From Acinetobacter bohemicus ANC 3994 (lineage in GTDB: Bacteria > Pseudomonadota > Gammaproteobacteria > Pseudomonadales > Moraxellaceae): a stretch of 64,000 nt of DNA. Location of the stretch: positions 62,001-126,000 of the forward strand of contig NZ_KB849164.1 of the NCBI RefSeq assembly GCF_000367925.1, given 5' to 3'. Below the pieces are notes generated by a model. That model did not search any database and was not told where the DNA came from. It saw only the letters and a list, made by a program, of their open reading frames with translations. The first letter of the stretch is position 1, and every line of letters begins with the position of its first letter. Below are positions 8,895-17,368 of this stretch, in pieces. The position numbers and the translations under genes are program-made.

Positions 8895-9038
8895 ATGGTT
8901 ACTGCTGGCTCTAAACCCGGAACAGGCTTCTATTTTTGCGTCCAGTGCGGGCATCGCACTTACTTAGAAATTGGTACAGACCGTTTACCCCCGTGTACCA
9001 AATGCCAAGGCAATCAATTTAACAATAAGAATGCCTAA
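8895..9038 (+). CDS. 47-residue zinc-ribbon protein
   Basis: A short gene starting MVTAGSKPGTGFYFC. It has a clean ribosome binding site (GGAGAAC, about 5 bases before ATG) and a strong terminator 36 bases after its stop. Two cysteine pairs, CVQC near residues 15-18 and CTKC near 34-37, form a four-cysteine zinc ribbon covering nearly the whole protein. The surrounding residues (FYFCVQCGHRTYLE) resemble zinc-ribbon proteins widespread in gammaproteobacteria. The function is unknown; such ribbons bind nucleic acid or protein. Its base composition is ordinary, unlike the NACHT gene before it, so I take it as the core-genome flank of that gene rather than a partner. Confidence 0.8.
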   Translation: MVTAGSKPGTGFYFCVQCGHRTYLEIGTDRLPPCTKCQGNQFNNKNA

Positions 9039-9074
9039 GCTAAACAATTCAAACAGTTACCCACTGTTTTAAAG

Positions 9075-9103
9075 AAAAGCCCTATTACTCCATAGGGCTT
9101 TTT
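9075..9103 (+). terminator. terminator after the zinc-ribbon gene
   Basis: Near-perfect stem AAAAGCCCTAT / ATAGGGCTTTT with loop TACTCC. Confidence 0.85.
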
Positions 9104-9198
9104 GTTAATTTATAATCAAATTAGATAAAACAATAACAACTAATCACGGTCTATAAGCTTGAAAATCATGATGGAAACAATGTTAAACCGCTTTAAAA

Positions 9199-9552
9199 TT
9201 AATGTACTTCAATACGTGTCGTGGCTTTAATTTTTCGGCATTCTTTATCGCTTTCGACTAATGATCTGATTTTAAAATCATAAAATCGAACTTCTCTGTT
9301 TTGCATGGCAAACTGTTCAGGCGTTTTAATTTCTAAGCATTGAAAAGGACGGAGGTTTTTTAAAATTTCTTTTTGTTTATCTGTCATTTTCTGTGTGGAC
9401 AAATACACATAGCCTTTGCTGGTTTTTAGTAAAACATCATCTGCTTGTGGCTCACTTGAACTGGTCACTTTTACAATATGCGTTTTTAATACTTTGCATG
9501 AACTCAGTGAGAGTGCCGTGAGCATAATCAAGAGCGCCATTTTTGTTTTCAT
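9199..9552 (-). CDS. small predicted lipoprotein, unknown function
   Basis: 117 residues from the ATG at 9552; the frame extends to a TTG at 9576, which I consider less likely. The N-terminus MKTKMALLIMLTALSLSSC is a lipoprotein signal with the lipobox LSSC, so the protein is probably membrane-anchored in the periplasm. After the cysteine comes KVLKTHIVKV, then a region with many lysines and two later cysteines (FQCLEI and KECRKI) that could form a disulfide. I do not recognise a family. It is convergent with the upstream zinc-ribbon gene. Confidence 0.65.
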   Translation of the reverse strand: MKTKMALLIMLTALSLSSCKVLKTHIVKVTSSSEPQADDVLLKTSKGYVYLSTQKMTDKQKEILKNLRPFQCLEIKTPEQFAMQNREVRFYDFKIRSLVESDKECRKIKATTRIEVH

Positions 9553-9747
9553 GATGATAATATTCTTTGAAATCAATGTGCCAACTTTACATGAAAACTT
9601 TTAAAATCAGCAATATCCAATACGCTTGTTATGCAATCAAATGCTTTTAAAACTTATCCCCTCAAAATTTAAACTACAAAACTGTATATCACACCTAAAT
9701 TCAGCCTAAAATAAACACAGAAAATAAAGAAAAACAGGGTGAGTATA

Positions 9748-9987
9748 ATGAATATCGCTCAACTTACAGATTTCTTACTTTATTGCACGCTGATTAACTA
9801 TGTCGTTCTATTGATTTGGTTTTTTGCATTTATCTTTGCTAAAGATTTGATGAAAAAACTGCATAGGCAATGGTTTAAGCTGTCGGATCAAAACTTTGAT
9901 GCAATTCATTATTCAGCGATGGCGGTCTATAAAATTGGCATCCTGTTACTGAATCTTGTGCCGTTCATCGCGTTAAAGTTGCTTTAA
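9748..9987 (+). CDS. small inner-membrane protein, DUF6868-like
   Basis: 79 residues from the ATG at 9748. A GTG three codons earlier (9739) is possible, but the purine-rich AGGGTGAG then overlaps it. Two hydrophobic segments (about residues 8-30 and 57-78) flank a basic middle part containing KKLHRQWFKLSDQNFDAIHY. The pattern FDAIHYSAMAVYKIGILLLNLVPFIAL fits a small family known to me as DUF6868. It is predicted in the inner membrane with two spans; the function is unknown. A single-gene unit. Confidence 0.7.
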   Translation: MNIAQLTDFLLYCTLINYVVLLIWFFAFIFAKDLMKKLHRQWFKLSDQNFDAIHYSAMAVYKIGILLLNLVPFIALKLL

Positions 9988-10166
9988 CACGCTTAAGTTT
10001 TACCGTGCATTCAATTGGTGATATGACCGATCAGCAAGAAAAATCACTCAATTTTATTCAGTCATTTCATCGCAAAACAAGTCAAATTTTGGTCGGATTT
10101 TGACTGTAAAAATGCATCAAAAACAATTACTCTACATAGTAAAACCATGTCGGGTATTTCATCGTA

Positions 10167-11006
10167 ATGAGAACACTGGAAAAATTACTTTTAACCAATA
10201 CCTTTGCCCGACGGATGGTTATTTTTTCAAGTATTGCGATATTGGGCTGGATTGATCTGGCTACAGGTTTTGAATACTCATTTTCCGTATTTTACTTAAT
10301 GCCTGTCTCCATTGCTGCTTGGTATGACAGTGTAAGAAGTACCATTATTACCATTGTTGTATCGGGGCTGACATGGCTTTATGCCGACTTTAGTGCAGGG
10401 CATGATTACTCGAACCCATTTATTCCCTTCTGGAATGCCTGTGTTCGATTAGGCTTTTTTAGCATTGTGGCCATGCTGTTAATCAAAGTACGCAGAAACC
10501 TTGCCGTGCTGACCATGATGGCAATGCAAGATACATTGACCACTTTAAATAATGTGCGTGCATTCAATTTCGAATATCAGTTATTGCATAAAATCAGCTT
10601 GAGAAAAGGCATGCAATTTGCGGTTGCGATGATTGATCTAGATGGTTTTAAAGCGGTTAATGATCAATTGGGACATAGCGCAGGTGATACTGTATTGGTG
10701 AAATTTGCTCAAGTCCTGAAACAGTCTTCACGCAGTTCAGATATTTTAGCGCGTATGGGCGGTGATGAGTTTGTGGTGGTTTTGCTGGATACTGATCACG
10801 CTGGGGCAGAACAATATTCCAGTAAATTACGTGAAATCTTTCTCTCCAGTGGCTTAAAAGAACAGTATGGCATCGATTTTAGTATGGGGATTCGTATCTT
10901 TAACCATTTACCTGAAAACTGTGATGAAGCCACAGGTCAAGCTGATCAACTGATGTATCAGGCGAAAGCATTAGGCAAATCTCAAACCATGATTTGTTTT
11001 GCCTAA
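10167..11006 (+). CDS. membrane-bound diguanylate cyclase (GGDEF)
   Basis: 279 residues. The N-terminal 110 carry about four hydrophobic segments (roughly 18-33, 38-52, 58-76, 94-107), forming a membrane sensor region without a recognisable ligand domain. The GGDEF domain follows (about 118-279) with the intact active-site motif GGDEF at 198-202. The product-inhibition site RSSD is at 189-192, exactly five residues before it. It should therefore make cyclic di-GMP from two GTP and be feedback-inhibited. No EAL domain is present. It is a single-gene unit, and the input signal is unknown. Confidence 0.92.
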   Translation: MRTLEKLLLTNTFARRMVIFSSIAILGWIDLATGFEYSFSVFYLMPVSIAAWYDSVRSTIITIVVSGLTWLYADFSAGHDYSNPFIPFWNACVRLGFFSIVAMLLIKVRRNLAVLTMMAMQDTLTTLNNVRAFNFEYQLLHKISLRKGMQFAVAMIDLDGFKAVNDQLGHSAGDTVLVKFAQVLKQSSRSSDILARMGGDEFVVVLLDTDHAGAEQYSSKLREIFLSSGLKEQYGIDFSMGIRIFNHLPENCDEATGQADQLMYQAKALGKSQTMICFA

Positions 11007-11659
11007 ATTTGTGCTTAATGTGAGGTGAGTTTGTAGTGATGGAAATTTCGATAAAATGTGTTTTTATGCAATAAAAAATCACTATTTTATCTAAAATGGT
11101 AATAAATACTGTTTTTATTATTTTAAGTGAGAATTTTTCCTAAAAAAGATGAAAATTGATTTTTCTTAGGGAAATAATCCCGAAGCGATCTTGGTAAATT
11201 ATATCTCAAGGGTGTGACGGGGATCGAAAAGAGTAGATGCTACCAGTTACTTATAAAGTCAGTGTAGTACTCGCCCAAAAGGTCTCGATTCGGCTTAGGA
11301 CGCTATAGATCACAAGTTTATAGGCTAAAAGTTATCGCTTACAAAGCTATAATTGTTGAAGTTAAACATGATGTTTTCCCCAACACCCTAAAAAATTCTT
11401 TATCGAATAAAACAGCATAAGAAGATAAAAAATAAAAATAAAAAACATAGAATAAATTTTAAATTATAGATACAAATGAACCATTCATATCCATAGATCA
11501 AATCTGTTACTTTAAAGGTCATCCGCTGCTATGCAGGGAATCATGATCTATCCTGAATTTATATTAAAAATAAGCTAAGCAATTTTTTATGCTGCTGTAT
11601 AAGCAATCACACAACCACAAAAGCTGGATAAAAATAATAGGTAAAAGGAGTTTAGTTCG
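11007..11659. other. 653-base non-coding region
   Basis: No open frame with coding character. The left and right thirds are strongly AT-rich. The middle (11209-11389) is richer in G and C and has complementary ends; see the separate entry. A purine-rich AAAAGGAG near 11643 is the ribosome binding site of the SIMPL gene. Confidence 0.6.
11209..11389. ncRNA. candidate structured RNA or miniature inverted-repeat element
   Basis: A 181-base segment whose ends pair. AGGGTGT (11209-11215) faces ACACCCT (11383-11389), and GGGGA (11219-11223) faces TCCCC (11377-11381). Inside is a strong hairpin from GAGTA (11231) to TACTC (11271), with CTAC/GTAG and ACTT/AGT pairs, then a second one, CTATA / TATAG (about 11303-11324). 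Size and long-closed shape would suit a small RNA such as a 6S-like RNA. I do not recognise the 6S, tmRNA or RNase P consensus. The terminal pairing also fits a small mobile element, but no target duplication is visible. The strand is undecided. Confidence 0.4.
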
Positions 11660-12373
11660 ATGAATCAATTCAAACCGGCACTGATTTTAGGAGGTTTTAT
11701 TTGCTTGGGCATGATTATTGCGGGCTGGATTTTAGCCAATAGCGCATTGAAAATTAAACAATATGAACGAATTGTTTCAGTCAAAGGTTTATCGGAACGT
11801 GAAGTAAAAGCCGACGTTGCGGTGTGGCCCATTCGTTTTAGTTCAGCCAATCAAGATCTGACCCAGTTATACGACACGATGGAAACCCATACTCAGCAAA
11901 TTCAGGCATTTTTAAAAAGCGAAGGTTTTACGGCAGCGGAAATTACCACGGCTGCCCCCGGCACTACCGATAAATATGCCCAACAATATGGTGGCGATGC
12001 AAATGTTGCGCTACGTTATACTGCCCAGCAAACCATTACCGTATATACCCATAAAATAGATGCGGTACGTGGAGCGCAAAGTCGTTTAGTGGTATTGGGT
12101 AAAAAAGGGATTGCCTTTGGTGGCGATGACTCTGGACAAAGAACCGAATATTTATTTACCAAATTGAATGAGATTAAACCTGCCATGATTGAGCAGGCAA
12201 CCCAAAATGCACGTAGTGTTGCAGAAAAATTTGCTGCCGATTCTAAAAGTGGTTTAGGTAAAATTAAATCGGCAAATCAGGGCTTGTTTAGTATTGAAGA
12301 TCGGGACAGTAATACGCCGTATCTAAAGAAAGTACGGGTCGTGTCAACGGTGGATTATTACCTAGCGGATTAA
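11660..12373 (+). CDS. SIMPL-domain (DUF541) protein
   Basis: 237 residues. The N-terminal hydrophobic segment (about 8-28, ALILGGFICLGMIIAGWIL) is an uncleaved anchor or signal. It is followed by RIVSVKGLSEREVKADVAVWP, the opening of the SIMPL domain that fills the rest. Family members such as E. coli YggE are periplasmic and have been linked to oxidative-stress tolerance; one part is named for its interaction with IRAK. The end, STVDYYLAD, is typical. The ribosome binding site AAAAGGAG precedes the ATG. A single-gene unit with no informative neighbour. Confidence 0.88.
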   Translation: MNQFKPALILGGFICLGMIIAGWILANSALKIKQYERIVSVKGLSEREVKADVAVWPIRFSSANQDLTQLYDTMETHTQQIQAFLKSEGFTAAEITTAAPGTTDKYAQQYGGDANVALRYTAQQTITVYTHKIDAVRGAQSRLVVLGKKGIAFGGDDSGQRTEYLFTKLNEIKPAMIEQATQNARSVAEKFAADSKSGLGKIKSANQGLFSIEDRDSNTPYLKKVRVVSTVDYYLAD

Positions 12374-12456
12374 AGTAATACGGCCTTATGCAGTGATTGA
12401 CAGCTGAATTCTGCCTTGTTATTTTTCCTCTAAATTTTTCCGATTCGCTATACATC

Positions 12457-13119
12457 ATGCCTTCAAACCACTTTGTTTATATGCCTCCGCAGCAACCACT
12501 TTGCATCATCTATGAAGATGATGATTTGGTGGTGATTGACAAGCCTGCGGGGTTATTGTCTGTACCCGGGCGTTTGCCTGAGCATCAAGACAGTGCTTAT
12601 TTACGTGTGGTTGAAAAATATCCTCATGCCAAAATCACCCATCGCCTAGATATGGCAACTTCGGGTATTTTAATGTTTGCCAAACACCGAAATGCCGAAG
12701 TGGCAGTCAGCAAGATGTTCCAAGCGCGTACAGTGCAAAAAAATTATATTGCGCTGGTACAAGGTAAACTAGAAGGACAGGGCAGCGTGGATGTGCCGCT
12801 GATGACCGACTGGGAAAACCGTCCGCGTCAGATGGTGCATTTTGAATTGGGGAAAGCGGCAAAAACCTTGTATCAAGCTGTGCAGTATTTTGAGGCGGAT
12901 GATATTACGCGGGTATTACTGACCCCTGTGACTGGGCGTTCACATCAGCTGCGTGTGCATATGCAATATATTGGGCATCCCATTACAGGAGATCAGTTTT
13001 ATCATCCTGACTATCGACAGTCAGCGTTAAAGCGCATGGCATTGCACGCGAGTTATTTGGCATTTAAACAGCCATTGAGTGGGGTAGATGTTGAAATAAG
13101 AGGAAACACTCCATTCTAA
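12457..13119 (+). CDS. rluA: RNA pseudouridine synthase RluA
   Basis: 220 residues from the ATG at 12457, almost the E. coli RluA length of 219. A further ATG at 12481 is possible. The catalytic motif HRLDMATSG is near residue 65, with the active aspartate in RLD. Other blocks are DKPAGLLSVPGR and the C-terminal TGRSHQLRVHM. There is no S4 domain, which points to RluA rather than RluC or RluD. RluA modifies U746 of 23S rRNA and U32 of several tRNAs. A single-gene unit. Confidence 0.92.
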   Translation: MPSNHFVYMPPQQPLCIIYEDDDLVVIDKPAGLLSVPGRLPEHQDSAYLRVVEKYPHAKITHRLDMATSGILMFAKHRNAEVAVSKMFQARTVQKNYIALVQGKLEGQGSVDVPLMTDWENRPRQMVHFELGKAAKTLYQAVQYFEADDITRVLLTPVTGRSHQLRVHMQYIGHPITGDQFYHPDYRQSALKRMALHASYLAFKQPLSGVDVEIRGNTPF

Positions 13120-13436
13120 GGCGTTGATTACAAAATGATCATAATGGCTGCTGTGGATGTATGATTTTAGAATCATAATCAGCTTCGTTGATACGTCATT
13201 TTTGAGTCAAGATAAGCGTGGTTCGTAAAGCGGAAATTAAAAAAAATTTTAGGTGATGCTCATTTTAAAGAATCGAATTTTAAAGAATCGAATCTTGAAT
13301 ATTTTTTGCTTTATGCAGGTCATCTCTTGATCCGAATTTAACCATAACGTTGGATTAAATCGCTAAACTGAAACAAACTTGAGCTAATCTACGTACAATG
13401 GTATAGCTGTACATAATGAAGATAAGGAAACTCCCC
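13120..13436. other. intergenic region with a 15-base tandem duplication
   Basis: AT-rich gap before rraB. It contains a perfect tandem duplication of TTTTAAAGAATCGAA (13263-13277 and 13278-13292). The ribosome binding site AAGGAAA at 13424-13430 belongs to rraB. Nothing else is recognisable. Confidence 0.5.
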
Positions 13437-13808
13437 ATGACACGTAATTTTGAACAATTTCCAGATGACGACAATGGCAATGTACTTTGGCAAATGGCTG
13501 AAGATGGTGATGACCTAACAGAAGCACATGAAATAGAGTTTTCTATTGCATTCCAAACTGAAGAACAAGCTGAAAAATGTGCACTTTATTTGCTTAAAGA
13601 AGAACAAAAAATCAGCATGTTTGAAGATGATGATTCTGACACAGCAGAATGGGTGATTACGATTTATGTGTATATGGAGCCTGAATATTCAGACATCGTG
13701 GATTTAGAAGAATGGTTTGGCAAAATTGCAGAACAGCATGGCGGTGAATACGACGGTTGGGGCTGTATGGCTTACGTCTACGATGATGAAGATGTTGAAG
13801 AAGAATAA
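13437..13808 (+). CDS. rraB: ribonuclease E inhibitor RraB
   Basis: 123 residues from the ATG at 13437. That start is fixed by AAGGAAA seven bases before it; an in-frame ATG at 13416 lacks a site. The protein is strongly acidic, with runs such as DDDNGN near the start and DDEDVEEE at the end. The centre (EIEFSIAFQTEEQAEKCALYL) and GGEYDGWGCMAYVYDDED match the RraB family. RraB binds RNase E and lowers its activity on selected transcripts. A single-gene unit followed by a strong terminator. Confidence 0.85.
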   Translation: MTRNFEQFPDDDNGNVLWQMAEDGDDLTEAHEIEFSIAFQTEEQAEKCALYLLKEEQKISMFEDDDSDTAEWVITIYVYMEPEYSDIVDLEEWFGKIAEQHGGEYDGWGCMAYVYDDEDVEEE

Positions 13809-13871
13809 ATCTAAATTCTGAATGTATTGAGTTATTTTAAAAAGCATGTTCAATTGGGCATGCCAGTCAGC

Positions 13872-13907
13872 TAAGGAGTTTTGTAATAAACTCCTTAGCT
13901 TTTTAGT
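13872..13907 (+). terminator. terminator after rraB
   Basis: Stem AGCTAAGGAGTTT / AAACTCCTTAGCT with a short loop, followed by TTTTT. Confidence 0.85.
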
Positions 13908-13979
13908 TGTTCACAACGGAGTCTTGTATTTTTAAATCAAATACTTGGAGCTCATCTATTACTTTGGATAAGCCCAAAT

Positions 13980-14036
13980 GAGAAGCAGAGCTTCGCAAGA
14001 AAGGCATCTTGCGGCGCAGTGCGCCTCACCGCAAAA
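13980..14036. repeat. REP-like palindromic element
   Basis: GAGAAGCAGAGCTTCGCAAG (13980-13999) is the inverse form of the CGAAGC..GCTTCTC palindrome seen at 51-67 and 44212-44345. It is followed by a second palindrome, TTGCGGCGC / GCGCC..CGCAA. The 14040-14190 remainder shows no gene. Confidence 0.5.
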
Positions 14037-14323
14037 CTCGTCAAATATCTTTTATTGATCAATTCATCGCAGAAACTGTACTTTTTCAAAGTAGTCTTGC
14101 CTCGAACAGTTGCTGATGACATTTTCTCGTATCAAATAACATCATGAATTTAAAAGAAAAAAACCAGTCAATTTCTTAACTGATCAGCATTATGTTCAAT
14201 TGGGCATGCTTTTTTATCCTCGATGGATCTAACTCAAACCATACACAAGCCAAAACGATACAAAAGTTAAAGTCATACAGCGTAAAATATTGTCCGGATA
14301 AAACAAAAATAAGGAATGAAATC

Positions 14324-14770
14324 GTGAGTAATACAGTGAAATTGCATCGCGTATTTAGTGCGCCACCAGAACGGGTATTTAAAGCATTTATTGACCCTGA
14401 TGCCTTAGTGAAATGGATGGCACCACATGGCTTTACCGCCAAAGTTCATCATCTTGATGCTCAAGTCGGCGGAACATATAAAATGTCCTTTCGTAATTTT
14501 TCTACAGGTTCGAGCCACGGTTTTAGTGGAACCTATCATGAGCTGGTTCCCAGCCAGTTATTACGCTATACCGACCAGTTTGATGATCCGAATTTATCAG
14601 GACAAATTGAAGTGATCATTCAGCTAAAAGCTGTTTCTGTCGGGACGGAGGTCAATATTACTCAATCGGGGATTCCCGATGTCATTCCAGTTGAAGCCTG
14701 TTATTTGGGTTGGCAAGAGTCATTGCAACTGTTGGCTTTGTTGGTTAATCCTGAAATTCCAGATCAATAA
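14324..14770 (+). CDS. SRPBCC / AHSA1-family protein
   Basis: 148 residues from the GTG at 14324. I chose it because AAGGA lies eight bases upstream and family proteins begin at this point (VSNTVKLHRVFSAPPERVFKAFIDP); the open frame runs further up to 14192 without support. The fold is a START-like cavity domain, shown by the opening strand, FIDPDALVKWMAP and the closing helix GWQESLQLLALLVN. Such proteins bind hydrophobic ligands or partners. The exact ligand is unknown. A single-gene unit. Confidence 0.82.
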   Translation: MSNTVKLHRVFSAPPERVFKAFIDPDALVKWMAPHGFTAKVHHLDAQVGGTYKMSFRNFSTGSSHGFSGTYHELVPSQLLRYTDQFDDPNLSGQIEVIIQLKAVSVGTEVNITQSGIPDVIPVEACYLGWQESLQLLALLVNPEIPDQ

Positions 14771-14861
14771 AAGTGCATTATATTTTGAGTGAATGTCATT
14801 CATTGGTATTTACTCGTATGCCAGATAAGCGTAAACATAATAAAAAACAGAGAAGTAATAG

Positions 14862-15203
14862 ATGAATAATACTGAACAAATGCAAAGATTAGAGCAGAAA
14901 GCGCGAGCTGCGATCTTATCTGCATATCAGCGTAGTGCTGATGAAAATCAAGTCCGTTTATATGCTGAACATCATCTAGAGGAACTTGAGTCAGATTATT
15001 GGCTTAAAAACTTAGGTACTGCAACGCCTCAACCTTTACAGGTTTTAACGGTACTAGAACTGAGTCCACATCTTGATTGGACGCTTGAGCAGGATAAAAA
15101 TTATCGGATTGATTTCACGCTTCCAGAAGAGGTTACTCAATATGTTTTGTGTGTAGAACTGGATCGTGATGAGAGCTTAGTTGGCATTTCGATGGAGAGT
15201 TAA
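14862..15203 (+). CDS. hypothetical protein, soluble
   Basis: 113 residues, acidic and soluble, no signal or membrane segment. The N-terminal half is helical (MNNTEQMQRLEQKARAAILS and following). The C-terminal half alternates short strands (LQVLTVLELSPHLDW, YRIDFTLPEEVTQYVLCVEL). I do not recognise a family with certainty. The gene ends 21 bases before the DUF488 gene on the same strand, so the two may be co-transcribed. Function unknown. Confidence 0.65.
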   Translation: MNNTEQMQRLEQKARAAILSAYQRSADENQVRLYAEHHLEELESDYWLKNLGTATPQPLQVLTVLELSPHLDWTLEQDKNYRIDFTLPEEVTQYVLCVELDRDESLVGISMES

Positions 15204-15224
15204 TATGTTTAAAGGATAGATCAT

Positions 15225-15575
15225 ATGAATATCTATATGAAACGTATTTATACAGCCGCTTCAGAGATGGATGGTAAACGAATTTTAGTTGATCGACTGT
15301 GGCCTAGAGGCATTAAAAAGGCAGATGCCAAAATTGATCTATGGGCAAAAGAGATTACGCCTTCGACTGAATTGCGGAAATGGTATCATCAAGATATTGA
15401 GCATCGTTGGGACGAATTTCAACAGCGCTATAAAGCAGAACTGCTTGAACAGTCGGAGATGCTTCAGCATCTTAGGAAGCTCGCTCAACACGAAAAAGTG
15501 ACTTTAATGACTGCTGCTAAAAATGAACTTCATAATCATGTGGTTGTGCTTAAACAGATTTTAGAACAAGGATAA
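15225..15575 (+). CDS. DUF488 family protein (YeaO-like)
   Basis: 116 residues. The signature VDRLWPRGIKK near residues 23-33 is characteristic of the DUF488/YeaO family, together with RKWYHQDIEHRWDEF and the closing LMTAAKNELHNH. The function is not established; some relatives lie near stress or metal genes. It is probably co-transcribed with the preceding small gene. Confidence 0.85.
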   Translation: MNIYMKRIYTAASEMDGKRILVDRLWPRGIKKADAKIDLWAKEITPSTELRKWYHQDIEHRWDEFQQRYKAELLEQSEMLQHLRKLAQHEKVTLMTAAKNELHNHVVVLKQILEQG

Positions 15576-15668
15576 GTTGGTTGAAGTCTTCTTTATTCCA
15601 TAAAATAAATAGGGTTTTAGCCATCGACTGAGGGATAAAATGTTATAGTAGTCTTTTTGAGGTTTTTT

Positions 15669-16010
15669 ATGTCTTTACCAAATTGCCCAAAATGTAACTC
15701 AGAATATGCTTATCAAGATGGCGATTTGCTGATTTGTCCAGAATGCTCTCATGAATGGAAAGAGGGTGAAAGCAAGGCTGAAGAAGCAACAATCATTAAA
15801 GACGCAAATGGTAATGTCCTTAGCGATGGTGATACGGTAACAGTCATTAAAGATTTGAAAATTAAAGGTTCATCTTCAGTGGTGAAAGTGGGTACAAAAG
15901 CGAAAAATATCCGCTTATTGCCCGATGCAACTGATGGTCATGATATTGATTGTAAAGTAGATGGTTTTGGCCCAATGAAACTCAAATCTGAATTTGTAAA
16001 AAAAGCTTAA
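15669..16010 (+). CDS. yjdM: PhnA-family zinc-ribbon protein YjdM
   Basis: 113 residues from the ATG at 15669, with TGAGGT just upstream; a TTG at 15657 is less likely. The N-terminal zinc ribbon has CPKC and CPEC (residues about 6-9 and 24-27). The rest is a small beta domain (IKDANGNVLSDGDTVTVIKDLKIKG) typical of YjdM. The family was once named for alkylphosphonate use, but it is widespread without phosphonate genes and its role is open. A strong terminator follows. Confidence 0.9.
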   Translation: MSLPNCPKCNSEYAYQDGDLLICPECSHEWKEGESKAEEATIIKDANGNVLSDGDTVTVIKDLKIKGSSSVVKVGTKAKNIRLLPDATDGHDIDCKVDGFGPMKLKSEFVKKA

Positions 16011-16027
16011 AGAATACAGTTTGAAGT

Positions 16028-16064
16028 CAAAAAAAGCCCTCGCCAAAATGCGAGGGCTTTTTTT
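16028..16064 (+). terminator. terminator after yjdM
   Basis: Stem AAAAAGCCCTCGC / GCGAGGGCTTTTT with loop CAAAAT and a long T run. Confidence 0.9.
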
Positions 16065-16271
16065 ATGGGAGTGTAATTGAACGATTGACCGCATGATGCT
16101 TCCGGATGCATTTATTGGCATCATTCGTATCAAGTTTTATATAAAAGATCGCAGTTGTTAAGATGGCTATTTTTTATTAATACTAACAATTGGTTAAAGA
16201 TTGAGACATTGACCTGCTGTTGAAGCACGCAGCATGCTATAACCAAGCAGTGATCTTAAAGGATTTTTGTT

Positions 16272-16631
16272 ATGCCACATATTCATTTGGAATATTCAGA
16301 CAATATTGAAAACTTAGCACCGCAACCCCTTCTTCTTGCTTTAAATCAAGCATTGCTCGATGGCGCTTATGTGCATTCAGCCAATGAGGTGAAAAGTCGT
16401 GCCATTTGTCAGCAAGATTATGTCATTGGTTTAGGGGATGAAGCACAAGCTTATGTACACGCCAAAGTTTCGTTATTAACAGGGCGAAGTGTGGAATTAC
16501 AACAGGAAATTTCCCAATTGTTATTAAGCGTCCTTGAGCAGCATTTACCGAAGCAAAGCCAAGTGAGTTTACAAATTTGTGTAGAAATTTTAGAAATGCA
16601 GAAAGCAACCTATAGCAAAAAAATTGTCTAA
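16272..16631 (+). CDS. 5-carboxymethyl-2-hydroxymuconate isomerase-like protein
   Basis: 119 residues beginning MPHIHLEYSDNI, with the catalytic N-terminal proline of the tautomerase superfamily. The middle (SRAICQQDYVIGLGDEAQAYVHAKVSLLTGRS) matches the HpaF type. In homoprotocatechuate breakdown this enzyme isomerises 5-carboxymethyl-2-hydroxymuconate, but no other hpa gene is in the window. The true substrate may therefore differ. A single-gene unit. Confidence 0.85.
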   Translation: MPHIHLEYSDNIENLAPQPLLLALNQALLDGAYVHSANEVKSRAICQQDYVIGLGDEAQAYVHAKVSLLTGRSVELQQEISQLLLSVLEQHLPKQSQVSLQICVEILEMQKATYSKKIV

Positions 16632-16887
16632 TCTGTAGCAAGCAAATAGGGTTAATGAGGGAATGAGATCTGAGATTTCATTCTCTTTGATGATTTGATG
16701 ACTCAAAATAAATCATGCAATCATTTGGATTGTTAAAGCCATATTCTAAGAAAAAATCACATTATCAATTCGTAACAAAACAGATTTTTTAAAAAGCGAA
16801 AAGTCATTTATATTGAATACAAATAGGTTGATTTTTAATCAACACGATGTTGTTTATAAACTTTAAAATAACAAGAGGGTGTTCACG

Positions 16888-17223
16888 ATGTCAGGATGGT
16901 ATGAATTGAGTCAAAGCAGTGACGGACAATATCGCTTTGTTTTAAAAGCAGGAAATGGCGAAGTCATTTTGACCAGTGAATTATATAAGGCAAGAGCCTC
17001 TGCACAAAATGGGATTGAATCGGTACAAAAAAATAGTGCAGATGAAAGTCGTTTTGAGCGTAAGGAAGCAAAAAACGGTAAGCCTTATTTCAATTTAAAA
17101 GCGGTTAATCATCAAATTATTGGAACCAGTCAGTTTTATTCAACTGAGCAATCGCGTGACAAGGGGATTGAGTCGGTAAAAAGTAATGGTTCAAGTACAA
17201 CAATTAAAGATTTAACAGTTTAA
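16888..17223 (+). CDS. yegP: YegP family (DUF1508) protein
   Basis: 111 residues from the ATG at 16888, with AGAGGG about nine bases upstream. It is an internal duplication of one unit of about 50 residues: first GWYELSQSSDGQYRFVLKAG...AQNGIESVQKNS, then GKPYFNLKAVNHQIIGTSQF...RDKGIESVKSNG. That tandem arrangement is typical of YegP. The function is not known. A perfect palindromic terminator follows. Confidence 0.88.
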   Translation: MSGWYELSQSSDGQYRFVLKAGNGEVILTSELYKARASAQNGIESVQKNSADESRFERKEAKNGKPYFNLKAVNHQIIGTSQFYSTEQSRDKGIESVKSNGSSTTIKDLTV

Positions 17224-17243
17224 ATTAAAGCCATATGTACATC

Positions 17244-17272
17244 AAAGTATGTGTTAACACATACTTTTTTTA
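17244..17272 (+). terminator. terminator after yegP
   Basis: AAAGTATGTGTT / AACACATACTTT, a perfect inverted repeat followed by a T run. Confidence 0.85.
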
Positions 17273-17312
17273 TGGATCAATGAAACAGCGATGCCCACTG
17301 TTTAAATAGGGT

Positions 17313-17358
17313 AAAACCTGATCTCAAAGCGATAACGCGTTGATGAACAGGTTTTAAT
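17313..17358 (-). terminator. probable terminator after thiD
   Basis: AAAACCTG / CAGGTTTT inverted repeat just downstream of the thiD stop on the minus strand. The loop is long, so support is moderate. Confidence 0.5.
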
Positions 17359-17368
17359 CATTTGAGGG

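Larger units (their letters stand above)
13846..14209. repeat. pair of 18-base direct repeats 346 bases apart
   Basis: ATGTTCAATTGGGCATGC occurs at 13846-13863 and again at 14192-14209, identical in both. Each copy can form a small hairpin (GCATG/CATGC in the first; AGCAT/ATGCT followed by a T run in the second). The DNA between them holds the rraB terminator and a REP-like palindrome but no gene. Confidence 0.6.

Noticed and set aside
8895..9038. zinc-ribbon gene as a partner of the NACHT gene
   Set aside because: It has its own promoter-like boxes, site and terminator, ordinary base composition and resembles a widespread core family.
11209..11389. tmRNA (ssrA)
   Set aside because: The opening GGGTGTGACGGGGATCGA faintly recalls a tmRNA 5' end, but there is no tag reading frame, no tRNA-like 3' end with CCA, and the segment is too short.
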